Positions 31,777-40,121 of a DNA stretch of 44,996 bases are shown here, piece after piece; positions within the stretch are counted from its first letter, which is position 1, and each line of letters opens with the position of its first letter. The position numbers were made by a program, and so were the translations under genes. Source of the DNA: Rhizobium sp. Root708. GTDB lineage: Bacteria > Pseudomonadota > Alphaproteobacteria > Rhizobiales > Rhizobiaceae. The notes under the pieces were generated by a model. It made no database searches. It was not told where the DNA came from and worked only from the letters and a program-made list of their open reading frames with translations. The stretch covers positions 100-45,095 of the forward strand of contig NZ_LMHV01000015.1 in NCBI RefSeq assembly GCF_001429725.1, written 5' to 3'.

Positions 31777-32778
31777 ATGAACGTTTGGAGCTCCAGGATT
31801 GGATTGCCCGGCCGCTTCTCGCAAAAGACCGGAAGCGCAACGGATTCGATGCCCTCCGAACTGTTCGGTTTCATCTGGCTGATGGGAAGGCGTCATCAGG
31901 CGTTGATCGCCGGGCTGTCCCTGGTTCTGTTTGTTATAGGAGCGGCGCCTCTCGAACTCCAGCGCCGGATCGTCAATGAGGCGACCCAGCAAGCGTCATA
32001 CGGGGCGCTTCTTTTTCTCGTATCCCTCTATCTCGCGGTGGCAGTGTTGGAGGGCGCGATAAAATTCACCCTCAATCTCTACAGAAGCTGGGTGGGCGAG
32101 AAGGGCACGCTCTGGCTGCGGGCGCGTGTTCTGCATCAGGCCGAGACGCCGCCATCAGAATCCATGCTCGAGGGCGTCGAGCTGTCGATTGTTCTTGCGG
32201 AAGCCGAGCCGGTCGGCGGTTTCGTTGGAACCAGCATCTCCGAGCCGCTGCTGCAGGTCGGCATCCTTGTCACCGTCTGCAGCTACCTGATCTATCTCCA
32301 GCCGCTGATGATGCTGGCCGTCGCAGCGACCTTCGCCCCGCAGATTGCGTTCGTCCCGATGATGCAGGCCGCGATCAACCGCCGGGTCGAGGCGAAGGTC
32401 GCCATCATGCGCGACGTCAGCGAAGGCATGGTGCATGCGATCGAAGGTGGCCAGGGAGAGGATCCTCAAACTTCGCGCATCGGAGCGATCTTCTCCGCCA
32501 ACATGGAGATCTACCGCTACAAGTACGCGATGAACTTTCTCATGAATCTCATGGCGCAATTGGGCTATGTCGGCATTTTCGTCCTGGGGGGATATTATGT
32601 TGTCACCGGCAAGACCGAGATAGGCACCGTTGTCGCCTTCGTCTCGGGACTGGCGAAGATCGTCGATCCTTGGGGGGCGATCGTGGACTGGTATCGTGAC
32701 CTCAGAGTGACCCAGGTGAAGTTCCGGCTCATCAGGGACGCCGCGAAGTTCGATGGCGCTGGCAACCACGAAATATGA
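31777..32778 (+). CDS. ABC exporter-type transmembrane domain without ATPase domain
   Basis: 333 residues with six predicted helices in the type IV exporter order (helix pairs around 43-65, 75-95, 155-200, 275-310) and coupling-type cytoplasmic loops (ARVLHQAETPPSESMLEGVE, and MRDVSEGMVHAIEGG near residue 210). The end, TVVAFVSGLAKIVDPWGAIV, matches the last membrane helix of exporter TMDs. No Walker A, ABC signature or Walker B follows: the stop is reached 42 bases before the convergent mgtA-like gene. It may pair with an ATPase encoded elsewhere or have another role. The start has only a weak ribosome site. Confidence 0.65.
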   Translation: MNVWSSRIGLPGRFSQKTGSATDSMPSELFGFIWLMGRRHQALIAGLSLVLFVIGAAPLELQRRIVNEATQQASYGALLFLVSLYLAVAVLEGAIKFTLNLYRSWVGEKGTLWLRARVLHQAETPPSESMLEGVELSIVLAEAEPVGGFVGTSISEPLLQVGILVTVCSYLIYLQPLMMLAVAATFAPQIAFVPMMQAAINRRVEAKVAIMRDVSEGMVHAIEGGQGEDPQTSRIGAIFSANMEIYRYKYAMNFLMNLMAQLGYVGIFVLGGYYVVTGKTEIGTVVAFVSGLAKIVDPWGAIVDWYRDLRVTQVKFRLIRDAAKFDGAGNHEI

Positions 32779-32820
32779 GTGCATTTTGAGATTCCGCGCG
32801 CCCACGCTGAGCGATCGCGC

Positions 32821-35466
32821 CTATTTTGAATGGCGCCTTGTTCGAGTGCGAGGCCGACGGCGTGATGTTTGGGGCTGTGAATGGTCCTCCGTTGACAGCG
32901 TCGTAAAGTAGAAGATCTTCACGGTCTCGAGAGCTGCTACGTAGAACAAGCTGATACCCAAAAGCACTGTGAGAATTTCGAGGGGGATCGGAACGAAACC
33001 AAAAAGCCCGCCGACCGCGGTGTAGGGGATGGTCACTCCCGCGGCACCGACGGCGATCGCCGTGCCGAATAGCAGCGGACTGGGCCGGCTCCTCCAGATC
33101 GGACCCGGCGTCCTGATGACGAGCATGGTCGCCAACTGCGTCATGAGCGATTCAACGAACCATGCGGAGCGGAACTCGTCCTGTCCGGCGGAAAACACTG
33201 CCAGCAGAACGACGAACGTCGCCAGATCGAAGAGAGAACTTAACGGCCCGAACCACAGCATGAACCTCTTGATGCGGGAGATGTCCCAACGCTGCGGACG
33301 CCGAAGGTCTGCCTGATCGACCTTGTCCGTGGCGATTGCCATCGCCGGCAGATCCGACAGCAGATTGTTTAACAGTATCTGCTTGGCAAGGAGCGGCAGG
33401 AATGGCAGCACGAGCGACGCCGCCGCCATACTGGTCATGTTGCCGAAGTTGGCGCTGGTCGCGATCGATATGTACTTCATCGTATTGGTGAAGGTCCTGC
33501 GTCCATCGTCCACGCCTTTCGAAAGGACCGCGAGATCCTGCCGCATCAGGACGACGTCGGCAGCCTCGCGGGCGACGTCGGCCGCGCCGTCCACCGAAAT
33601 CCCGACGTCCGCCTCGTGAAGGGCGGGCGCATCGTTTATCCCGTCTCCAAGATATCCGACCACGTGTCCTGCCTTGCGGAGGGCCGCCACGATCCGTTCC
33701 TTCTGATTTGGGTCGATTTCGACGAACAGGTCGGTTTTCCCCGCACGGCTGAACAGTGCGTCGTTGCTCATGCGGCCGACCTCTTTCCCCGTGAGCATGC
33801 GGGAACCGTCGATTCCGATCGACGACGCGAGATGCTGGACGACATATCGGTTGTCTCCCGATATCACCTTGATCCGCACCCCTCGTTCCACGAGGCTTGC
33901 TACTACGGCTGAAATGTTAGCCTTCGGGGGATCCGAGAAGAGCAGAAAACCTTTCAGGCAAAGCCCGGATTCGTCTTCCCTCGAGATTGCGGGAGCTGCT
34001 TCGGATATGGGCCGGGTGGCGACCGCGAGCGCGCGCATGCCTGCTTCTCCCCATTGCCGGCAGGCATCGTCCAACCGTTTGCGGACATTGTCGTCCAGGG
34101 CCACTTCGCGGCCCGCGGTCATGACGGCGGCGCAGACGTCGATCACGTTGGTGGCAGCTCCTTTGCAGATCAACAGCGGCGGACCGCCCCTGACGGCAAC
34201 GACTACGGATAGGCGCTTGCGCGAGAAATCGTAGGGGATCTCGGCAAGCTTGCGGGCCTCGGAAGAAATCTCCCCCGCTGCGATCGTGGCCGTCACGGCG
34301 TCGTCGAGAGGATTCTTCATTCCCGATTGAAACGATGAATTGAGAAGTGCCAGCCGCCTTACTTCAGTCGAGACGACGCCCTGCGGGTCGACACAACTGT
34401 CGAGGCGGATGACGCCCTCGGTGAGTGTCCCCGTCTTGTCGGTGCAGAGCACGTCCATGCTGCCAAGGTTCTCCATTGCATCGAGGCGGCGGACGATCAC
34501 GCCAGACTTCGACATCGTCCGGGCGCCGCGCGCCAGCGTCACGCTGATGATCGCAGGCAGCAGTTCCGGCGTCAGGCCGACGGCGAGCGCGAGCGAGAAA
34601 AGCAGAGAGTCCACGATAGGTCTGTGAAGCAGAAGATTCGCCACCAATACGACGACGACGATGCACAGCATGATCCGCGTCATCAGAAATCCGAAATGCC
34701 GAACACCTCGCGCGAATTCCGTTTCCGGAATCTGACGCGCGACGGCGCTGGCGATCCGTGCGAATTCCGTGCGGGGGCCGGTCGCGATCGCAAGGGCAGT
34801 CGCTGTGCCGCTCCGAACCGAGGTTCCCGTGAACACGCAGTTGGAACGATCTGCAAGACCGGCGTCTTTTGTTGAAACGCCGGGCGCCTTCGCTACAGGA
34901 AAAGTCTCTCCGGTGAGCGTCGCTTCGCTGACGTTGAGATCCTGCGCGACGATGACGACTGCGTCGACGGGCACGAGGCTCCCGGCCGAGAGCAGGATCA
35001 GGTCGCCCGGTACGATGCCGATTGCGGCCACGACCTTGTCGGCGCCGTCGCGTCGGACCTTTGAAGTGAGAGAAATTCGCTGTCGCAGCGCCTCGACCGC
35101 TCGTTGCGCGCCATGTTCCTGCAGAAAGCCCAGAAAGCAGCTAGCGAGAATGATGATGCCGATGATGATGGCGTCGTGGACTTCGCCGACGCCACCCGCG
35201 ACGAGCGCTGCGAACACCAGCACGAGCACGAGCGGACTTTTGAACTGGCGCGCCAAGTCTGCCAGCATGCCTCCACGGCTTTCGTCGGAAAGAGAGTTCG
35301 GTCCGAACCGTCGCATGCGTTCTTCGGCTTCGGCGGTCGTCAGCCCGTCCTGCAGGGACGTGGCGAATGCAGCGCCGAGCTCCGAGGGCGACCTCGTCCA
35401 GTAGGCAGGGATCGCGACCTCTAAAGCGGACGAAGGGAGAGGAGAAGGAGGAACGGGGATATTCAT
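32821..35466 (-). CDS. mgtA: Magnesium-transporting P-type ATPase, MgtA (P3B) type
   Basis: 881 residues from ATG 35466, with GGAG 6 bases upstream. An N-terminal cation ATPase domain (GLTTAEAEERMRRFGPNSLS) is followed by LTGET, the P3B helix-4 motif LTPELLPAIISVTLARGA, CTDKTGTLTEG, and hinge GDGINDAPALHEADVGISVD. About ten helices, with the C-terminal six after residue 650. It imports Mg2+ at low external magnesium in enterobacteria; here a perfect FixK palindrome 98-111 bases upstream points to low-oxygen control. The arginine-rich C-terminal tail (RRRPRTRTRRHSK) is unusual. Confidence 0.9.
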   Translation of the reverse strand: MNIPVPPSPLPSSALEVAIPAYWTRSPSELGAAFATSLQDGLTTAEAEERMRRFGPNSLSDESRGGMLADLARQFKSPLVLVLVFAALVAGGVGEVHDAIIIGIIILASCFLGFLQEHGAQRAVEALRQRISLTSKVRRDGADKVVAAIGIVPGDLILLSAGSLVPVDAVVIVAQDLNVSEATLTGETFPVAKAPGVSTKDAGLADRSNCVFTGTSVRSGTATALAIATGPRTEFARIASAVARQIPETEFARGVRHFGFLMTRIMLCIVVVVLVANLLLHRPIVDSLLFSLALAVGLTPELLPAIISVTLARGARTMSKSGVIVRRLDAMENLGSMDVLCTDKTGTLTEGVIRLDSCVDPQGVVSTEVRRLALLNSSFQSGMKNPLDDAVTATIAAGEISSEARKLAEIPYDFSRKRLSVVVAVRGGPPLLICKGAATNVIDVCAAVMTAGREVALDDNVRKRLDDACRQWGEAGMRALAVATRPISEAAPAISREDESGLCLKGFLLFSDPPKANISAVVASLVERGVRIKVISGDNRYVVQHLASSIGIDGSRMLTGKEVGRMSNDALFSRAGKTDLFVEIDPNQKERIVAALRKAGHVVGYLGDGINDAPALHEADVGISVDGAADVAREAADVVLMRQDLAVLSKGVDDGRRTFTNTMKYISIATSANFGNMTSMAAASLVLPFLPLLAKQILLNNLLSDLPAMAIATDKVDQADLRRPQRWDISRIKRFMLWFGPLSSLFDLATFVVLLAVFSAGQDEFRSAWFVESLMTQLATMLVIRTPGPIWRSRPSPLLFGTAIAVGAAGVTIPYTAVGGLFGFVPIPLEILTVLLGISLFYVAALETVKIFYFTTLSTEDHSQPQTSRRRPRTRTRRHSK

Positions 35467-35555
35467 GGCGAACTCCGTATGTGATTTCGCCGATTATCGT
35501 CTTCGCCAGGAGGACGTCATTGATGGTTGTCAAGCTTCGTATTTCGCGTTGAAGG

Positions 35556-35601
35556 TGCCTGGCTTGATCGATATCAACGTCCACGCCGTTCGAACCCGGT
35601 A
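35556..35601. repeat. 46-bp promoter segment repeated at 39989-40034 (copy 1)
   Basis: Direct repeat of 46 bases matching 39989-40034 at 43 positions. It contains the FixK palindrome TTGATCGATATCAA and the flank CGTCCACGCCG followed by TCGAAC. Copy 1 lies upstream of the minus-strand mgtA-like gene. Confidence 0.8.
35564..35577. promoter_or_regulatory. FixK/Fnr-type box TTGATCGATATCAA (perfect palindrome)
   Basis: Fully symmetric 14-mer, the best-conserved site of the window. Centred 104 bases from the mgtA-like start. It lies inside a segment duplicated at 39989-40034. Confidence 0.8.
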
Positions 35602-35659
35602 AGGTCCCGCCGCTCGATAGCAGCCGAAGCCAGTCATAAGCTACGACGGGGACAGTTCG

Positions 35660-36493
35660 TCAATGTGACATGAGGACGGGCAAAAGAGGCTCGTGCAACA
35701 CGCCATCGGTTGCTCCGCCAAGGACAAAATCGCGTAACCTCGAGTGTCCAAATCCTCCCATGACCAGAATATCGGCGCCCAGTTCCAGTGCTGTTTGCTG
35801 AATGCTCAAACCGATGGATGACGAAGTAAACCGAGCGGCCGTTGAGCTTGCATTGACGCCGCTCGAAACCAGGATCTCAGCAAGGTGCGCTCCGCTTGTC
35901 TCCGGCAGCGGCTTTTCGCCCGTCACAGATAGGACCGAGACCCGCTTGGCCTTGTGAATGAAAGGGTTTGCATCGTTGACGGCCCGAGCGGCGGCTCGGC
36001 TTCCGTCCCAGGCGATGACCAGATGGTCGATTGGGCCCGCAAGGGTCTTTTTGGGAAAGATGATGGCCGGCCGGCCGGATCCGAATATGACCGCTTCGGC
36101 GACAATACGGGTATCGGGAACGTCTGCGATACACTCGAGAATAGCCAGATCGAAAAAACGTGCTTCCGTGGCTGCCGTGTCGTGCAATAAGGGCAAGGCG
36201 GTTTTCACCGTTCGACAAGATAATTCAACCTCGGCGCTCGCTGCGAGGTTCGTTGCCGCTGAAACCAGCGTTGCGGCACGATCGCGGCTCAAAATCTCGG
36301 CATGCTCGATCATCTTCGGAGTATCGAGCAGCAAAGACGACCATGCGTTGGGGATGTGCGGAATCGCGACTGTTAGCGCGCACGCGTGAAGATGCGCGCT
36401 GTAATACCCAGCAAACGTTACGGCGTTCGAAATGATCAATCCGGAACTTGAATCGGGATATGTTGCCAGCGGGAGAAAATATTGTGCCGTCAT
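35660..36493 (-). CDS. Two-domain universal stress protein
   Basis: 277 residues from ATG 36493, with GGAG 6 bases upstream; ATG 36505 is a second choice. Two Usp halves; the C-terminal half has DHLVIAWDGSRAAARAVNDA and GADILVMGGFGHSRLRDFVL, then LLPVLMSH. Closest relative in the window is 11351-12172. Its own promoter region (36494-36780) holds a FixK box at 36702 that is centred about 215 bases away and better placed for the divergent permease, so direct control of this gene is unclear. Confidence 0.87.
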   Translation of the reverse strand: MTAQYFLPLATYPDSSSGLIISNAVTFAGYYSAHLHACALTVAIPHIPNAWSSLLLDTPKMIEHAEILSRDRAATLVSAATNLAASAEVELSCRTVKTALPLLHDTAATEARFFDLAILECIADVPDTRIVAEAVIFGSGRPAIIFPKKTLAGPIDHLVIAWDGSRAAARAVNDANPFIHKAKRVSVLSVTGEKPLPETSGAHLAEILVSSGVNASSTAARFTSSSIGLSIQQTALELGADILVMGGFGHSRLRDFVLGGATDGVLHEPLLPVLMSH

Positions 36494-36701
36494 GTCCTGC
36501 TCCATCTCTCGCGGACCGCCACGATTGCAATCATCTATCTCCATTCGTCTCAACTCGGCATTGATGTAACGCAATTGCCGGCGCTCCGGCTTCTCTGGCC
36601 TCGGCACGGCGCCGCGTGCCAGAATTCCGCCTCTCCTTCGAAGAGCGCCAGGATAACCGGACGTTCACACCGGTGCCTTTCCAACTGGAAGTCTGCGGAA
36701 G

Positions 36702-36715
36702 TTGATCGTGGTCAA
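36702..36715. promoter_or_regulatory. FixK/Fnr-type box TTGATCGTGGTCAA
   Basis: Full match. Centred 72 bases from the GTG start (36781) of the permease, or 52 from TTG 36760. Lies in the divergent region with the Usp gene 35660-36493. Confidence 0.74.
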
Positions 36716-36780
36716 ATCCTTGATGGCCGAGATCCGGTATTGAATTCAGGAGGACGTGCTTGCGACAATGGGAGCGCGAA

Positions 36781-38028
36781 GTGACTTCAACGACCGCGGA
36801 AGCCGCCGGGATACGGCCGAAACTAGCACGCACGCTAATCCTGTCGCACGCCGTCCTGTACGGTCTCGGCGTCACCATAGGCGCGGGTATTTACGTGCTC
36901 GTCGGCGTCGCCGCCGGGCGGGCGGGCATGCATGCACCGCTTGCGTTCCTGGGTGCCGCCGCAGTCATGGGCTTGAGCGCGGCCTCGTTTGCGGAACTCG
37001 GCACGCGAATGCCCGTCAGTGCAAGTGAAGCCGCCTATGTCGACAGGGCATTTAGACTGCGATGGTTCACGATCTTGACCGGGTTGCTGGTCATCGTGAC
37101 GGCGATCATCTCGGCAGCGACGATCAGCGCTGGTAGTGCTGGATATGTAGGCGTCCTCCTTCCGCTTCCTGGATCCTCGATCATCGCCGGCGTCGTGCTG
37201 ACAATGGCTGCTATTTCATGCCTGGCGACAGCCAGCTCGATCACTTTCGCAGGTGTTATGACGCTCATCGAGGTCGGTGGTCTGCTCCTCATCGTCGGAG
37301 CGGGGTTCTCCGAAGGTGTTGGCCTGATCGAACGCCTGCCGGAGGCATGGCCCCGCGGCAATCCCACGGCCTGGGTCGGCGTGTTCGGTACCGCCATGAT
37401 TGCGGTGTTCTCCTTCATCGGCTTCGAACACCTGGTCAACATTGCCGAAGAGATGAAGACGCCGTCGAAGACTCTGCCTCGCGCGCTCTTCGTGACGTTA
37501 GGGCTGACTGCCGTCATCTATGCCGGCGTCACATGGGTCGCTGTGGTCACTGTTCCTCCGGACGAACTGGCAAGGTCGCCCGCGCCGCTCGCACTCGTCT
37601 TTGAACGCCTGACGGGCATGCCGCTCGTGACCATGAGTGCGATCGCGATCATCGCGACGTAAAACGGGATCATCGTGCACATGATTATGATCTCTCGGGT
37701 GATCTACGGCCTGGTCCAACAGGGAAACCTCCCCCAGGTGCTCGGACGCCTGAACCCTCACACGGGAACGCCGATCGTCGCCACTTTGATCGGGGCTACG
37801 GCGATCCTTGTGTTTGCTATCTTCGTACCGCTCGAAGGTCTCGCCAAGCTGACATCGCAGTGCACTTTGGGGCTGTTCACTTTGGTAAACCTGGCGCTGA
37901 TCCGCATAAAGATGACCGAGACCATAGCGCTGCCTCCGGGTGTATTCATTTGCCCGTTCTGGGTGCCCGTCGCAGGTGTGATCGCGAGTGCCGCGTTGCT
38001 CGTGATCGACGTTGCGCTCATCGGTTGA
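36781..38028 (+). pseudogene. APC-family amino-acid permease interrupted by one in-frame stop
   Basis: GTG 36781 has GGAG 6 bases upstream; TTG 36760 with AGGAGG 6 bases upstream is the alternative. The frame encodes an APC permease (LYGLGVTIGAGIYVLVGVAA, FSFIGFEHLVNIAEEMKTPS) until TAA 37660-37662, after which the same frame continues through NGIIVHMIMISRVIYGLVQQ to TGA 38028 with the remaining helices. Family members have a hydrophobic residue where the stop lies (AT-x-NG). One base substitution would restore about 415 residues. As read, the product lacks the last third. It may be a true nonsense mutation or a base-call error. Confidence 0.82.
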
Positions 38029-38073
38029 TCTCGCACTCACTACGTCAAAATCGACTTTGTCCTGGAGACGCGC

Positions 38074-38769
38074 ATGAGCAGACTGCATTCGGAACATCAC
38101 CTGGTCTCCCGCATCGGCTGGCTACGGGCTGCCGTCCTCGGCGCCAACGATGGAATCGTCTCAACGGCGAGCTTGATCATGGGCGTCGCTACCGCGTCCG
38201 CCGGACCCTCGCAGATCCTGGTAGCAGGCGTCGCTGGTCTGGTCGCGGGCGCAATGTCCATGGCGGCCGGCGAATACGTGTCGGTAAGCTCCCAAGCGGA
38301 CACCGAAGAAGCCGATCTCGCGCGAGAACGGATCGAGTTGGAGACGCAACCCGAAGCTGAGTACGAGGAGCTGACGGAGATCTACGTCAAACGCGGTCTT
38401 ACCGAAGAGCTGGCCAGGCAAGTCGCGATCCAACTGACCGCAAATGATGCACTCGACGCGCATTCGCGCGACGAACTCGGTATCGTTGAACACATGGCGG
38501 CCCGGCCGGTCCAGGCGGCCTTGACGTCGGCCGTCACGTTTGCGGTGGGGGCCGCATTGCCCCTGCTCATGGTCGTACTTTCGCCCGCCTCGGTGCTGAT
38601 CTATACCGTTGCAACCGCGTCTCTGGCCCTCCTCGCGCTGCTGGGCGCTATTGGTGCGAAAGCGGGCGGCGCCAACGTCTGGAGGGCCACCACACGCGTC
38701 ACTTTCTGGGGCGCTTTCGCTATGGCATTGACGGCGGGGATCGGTGCGCTGGTTGGCACCGCAGTCTGA
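38074..38769 (+). CDS. VIT1/CCC1-family iron/manganese transporter
   Basis: 231 residues from ATG 38074, with GGAG 6 bases upstream. The N-terminal motif RAAVLGANDGIVSTASLIMG and the second helix MSMAAGEYVSVSSQADTEEA are the family signatures. A cytoplasmic helical metal-binding segment (about 75-140, Glu-rich) and three more helices follow. It exports Fe2+ or Mn2+ from the cytoplasm. It lies 45 bases after the broken permease and is probably co-transcribed from the FixK box at 36702. Confidence 0.92.
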   Translation: MSRLHSEHHLVSRIGWLRAAVLGANDGIVSTASLIMGVATASAGPSQILVAGVAGLVAGAMSMAAGEYVSVSSQADTEEADLARERIELETQPEAEYEELTEIYVKRGLTEELARQVAIQLTANDALDAHSRDELGIVEHMAARPVQAALTSAVTFAVGAALPLLMVVLSPASVLIYTVATASLALLALLGAIGAKAGGANVWRATTRVTFWGAFAMALTAGIGALVGTAV

Positions 38770-38850
38770 GGAGTAACTTTCCGCCCCTTCCTGCACGCCC
38801 AGCTTGAGGACGGGGTGAGTTTTTAGGATGCTGCGGTTCTGGTCGCAACG

Positions 38851-38878
38851 AAAAAGGAGCCGACGCAAGTTCGGCTCC
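38851..38878 (-). terminator. Rho-independent terminator of the EF-hand/DUF302 operon
   Basis: Perfect 8-bp stem GGAGCCGA (38856-38863) and TCGGCTCC (38871-38878) with a 7-base loop. On the minus strand it is followed by five T (A-run 38851-38855 on plus). It lies 31 bases after the DUF302 stop. Confidence 0.85.
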
Positions 38879-38908
38879 TCAGGGCTCGGGGGCCGGAACT
38901 CGTAATCG

Positions 38909-39298
38909 TCAGATCTCGGCCACCGTCTGGGCGAGCATCGAGCGGACCCTGCCTGCCAGACTGGTCAGCATTTCGTTGTCGATCGCCTGCATGGAGGCGA
39001 CCGGATCGATGGCGCTCACCATGACATTGCCGCCATCGACCCCGCGCAGGATGACATTGCACGGCAGCATGGCCCCGACCTTCGGTTCCAGTTTCATCGC
39101 CTCGAACGCCATGCGCGGATTGCAGGCTCCGAGGATGAGGTAGTCGTCGATCTCGGCGTCGATCTTCTTTTTCATGGTTGCCTTGACATCGATCTCTGTC
39201 AGAACACCGAAACCGTGCTTGATGAGAGCGGATTTGGTCCTGCCGACCGCATCGTCGAAACTGGTCGCCCAGAGTGTTCTATCGAGCGTGTAGGTCAT
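38909..39298 (-). CDS. DUF302 family protein
   Basis: 129 residues from ATG 39298, with AAAGGAG 7 bases upstream. DUF302 pattern: ALIKHGFGVLTEIDVKATMK, YLILGACNPRMAFEAMKLEP, and MLPCNVILRG with a conserved cysteine. The biochemical role of the family is not established. No signal peptide. It lies 52 bases after the EF-hand gene and ends at a strong terminator, so the two form one transcript. Confidence 0.88.
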   Translation of the reverse strand: MTYTLDRTLWATSFDDAVGRTKSALIKHGFGVLTEIDVKATMKKKIDAEIDDYLILGACNPRMAFEAMKLEPKVGAMLPCNVILRGVDGGNVMVSAIDPVASMQAIDNEMLTSLAGRVRSMLAQTVAEI

Positions 39299-39350
39299 GA
39301 GAAGTCTCCTTTAGGCTCCCATGCAGCGGCCGGCAAATGCCCAGCGTCCA

Positions 39351-39734
39351 TCACATGTCTTGCATGAATGCCTGCATTTCTTCAGGTGTAACCTTGCCGT
39401 CATTGCTCGCGTCAACCGCGTTGAAGACGCGTTTGTGGATTGCGGTCAACTCTTCGAAAGAAATTGCGCCGTCCCCATCAGTATCGGCGATGACGAACAT
39501 GATCTTCATCATATGACCGCGCATTGGCCCCATCATGCGCATTCCTTCATTCATGCCAGATGGCATCATGTTGCGGCCCATCATGCCTGGCATCATTTCC
39601 GATCCTTCGGCCTCAGGCTTAGCCTCCGACTGGGCCGTGTCTGGACTTTTCGTCTGGGCGGAGGCGCTGCCGATGGCACCGAGAGCACCAAGCAAGGTCA
39701 GCAGAGCGATCGTTGGCAGTCTGAACATGGACAT
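39351..39734 (-). CDS. Secreted EF-hand protein with methionine-rich segment
   Basis: 127 residues from ATG 39734, with AGGAG 7 bases upstream. A signal peptide (RLPTIALLTLLGALGAIGSA, cleavage near ASA-Q) is followed by a Met-rich stretch at 47-79 with repeats such as MMPGMMGRNMMPSGM. Two EF-hands follow: DTDGDGAISFEE (84-95) and DASNDGKVTPEE (108-119). Ca2+ binding is expected; the Met cluster could bind Cu(I) (inference). A TTGC-type FixK box lies at 39813-39826. Confidence 0.85.
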   Translation of the reverse strand: MSMFRLPTIALLTLLGALGAIGSASAQTKSPDTAQSEAKPEAEGSEMMPGMMGRNMMPSGMNEGMRMMGPMRGHMMKIMFVIADTDGDGAISFEELTAIHKRVFNAVDASNDGKVTPEEMQAFMQDM

Positions 39735-39812
39735 CCTGAATCTCCTATTTAAGTGTTGTCCTCCACGAGTTGGAGCAGCCTTTGAGATTAGGATGCCTAG
39801 TGGCTTCACACA

Positions 39813-39826
39813 TTGCGCTGGATCAA
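39813..39826. promoter_or_regulatory. FixK-type box TTGCGCTGGATCAA
   Basis: TTGC variant, centred about 86 bases from the EF-hand gene start. It shares TTGCGCT with the boxes at 12228 and 22799. Confidence 0.55.
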
Positions 39827-39988
39827 GCCGCTTGTATGGTTCGAGTCGTCGAGGACGGACTGATCGCCTTCGCGCCGCCCCATGACTGCGACGTCAGCCA
39901 CCTGCGTCACCGAGGAACGATCGCGGCTGAAGCGACACCGAGGAGCGAGCCGGCTAAGGCGAGAACAAGGTGATTTCAGGTGCGATCA

Positions 39989-40034
39989 TGCCTGGCTTGA
40001 TCGATATCGACGTCCACGCCGGTCGAACGCGGTA
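39989..40034. repeat. 46-bp promoter segment repeated at 35556-35601 (copy 2)
   Basis: Matches copy 1 at 43 of 46 bases in the same orientation. One of the three differences spoils the last half-site base of the FixK palindrome (TCGA instead of TCAA). It lies upstream of the plus-strand DUF982 gene. Confidence 0.8.
39997..40010. promoter_or_regulatory. Degenerate FixK-type box TTGATCGATATCGA
   Basis: One mismatch in the second half-site relative to its duplicate at 35564. Centred 118 bases from the DUF982 start; activity is doubtful. Confidence 0.4.
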
Positions 40035-40121
40035 TCCTGACGCCATCAGCCAGCGCCTTATCGTGGTCCGGCCCTCGTCATGATGCCCCGCTCGCAGTTC
40101 GCAACGTTCAGGAGATCGAGG

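Larger units (their letters stand above)
39735..40121. other. 387-base intergenic region with two FixK-type boxes
   Basis: Divergent promoter region of the EF-hand and DUF982 genes. It holds the boxes at 39813 and 39997 and the duplicated segment 39989-40034. An open frame at 39770-39973 has no plausible start signal or family and I see no other gene. Confidence 0.5.

Noticed and set aside
39770..39973. 67-codon plus-strand frame between the EF-hand and DUF982 genes
   Set aside because: No ribosome site, composition like a shadow frame, and it overlaps the FixK-type box at 39813.
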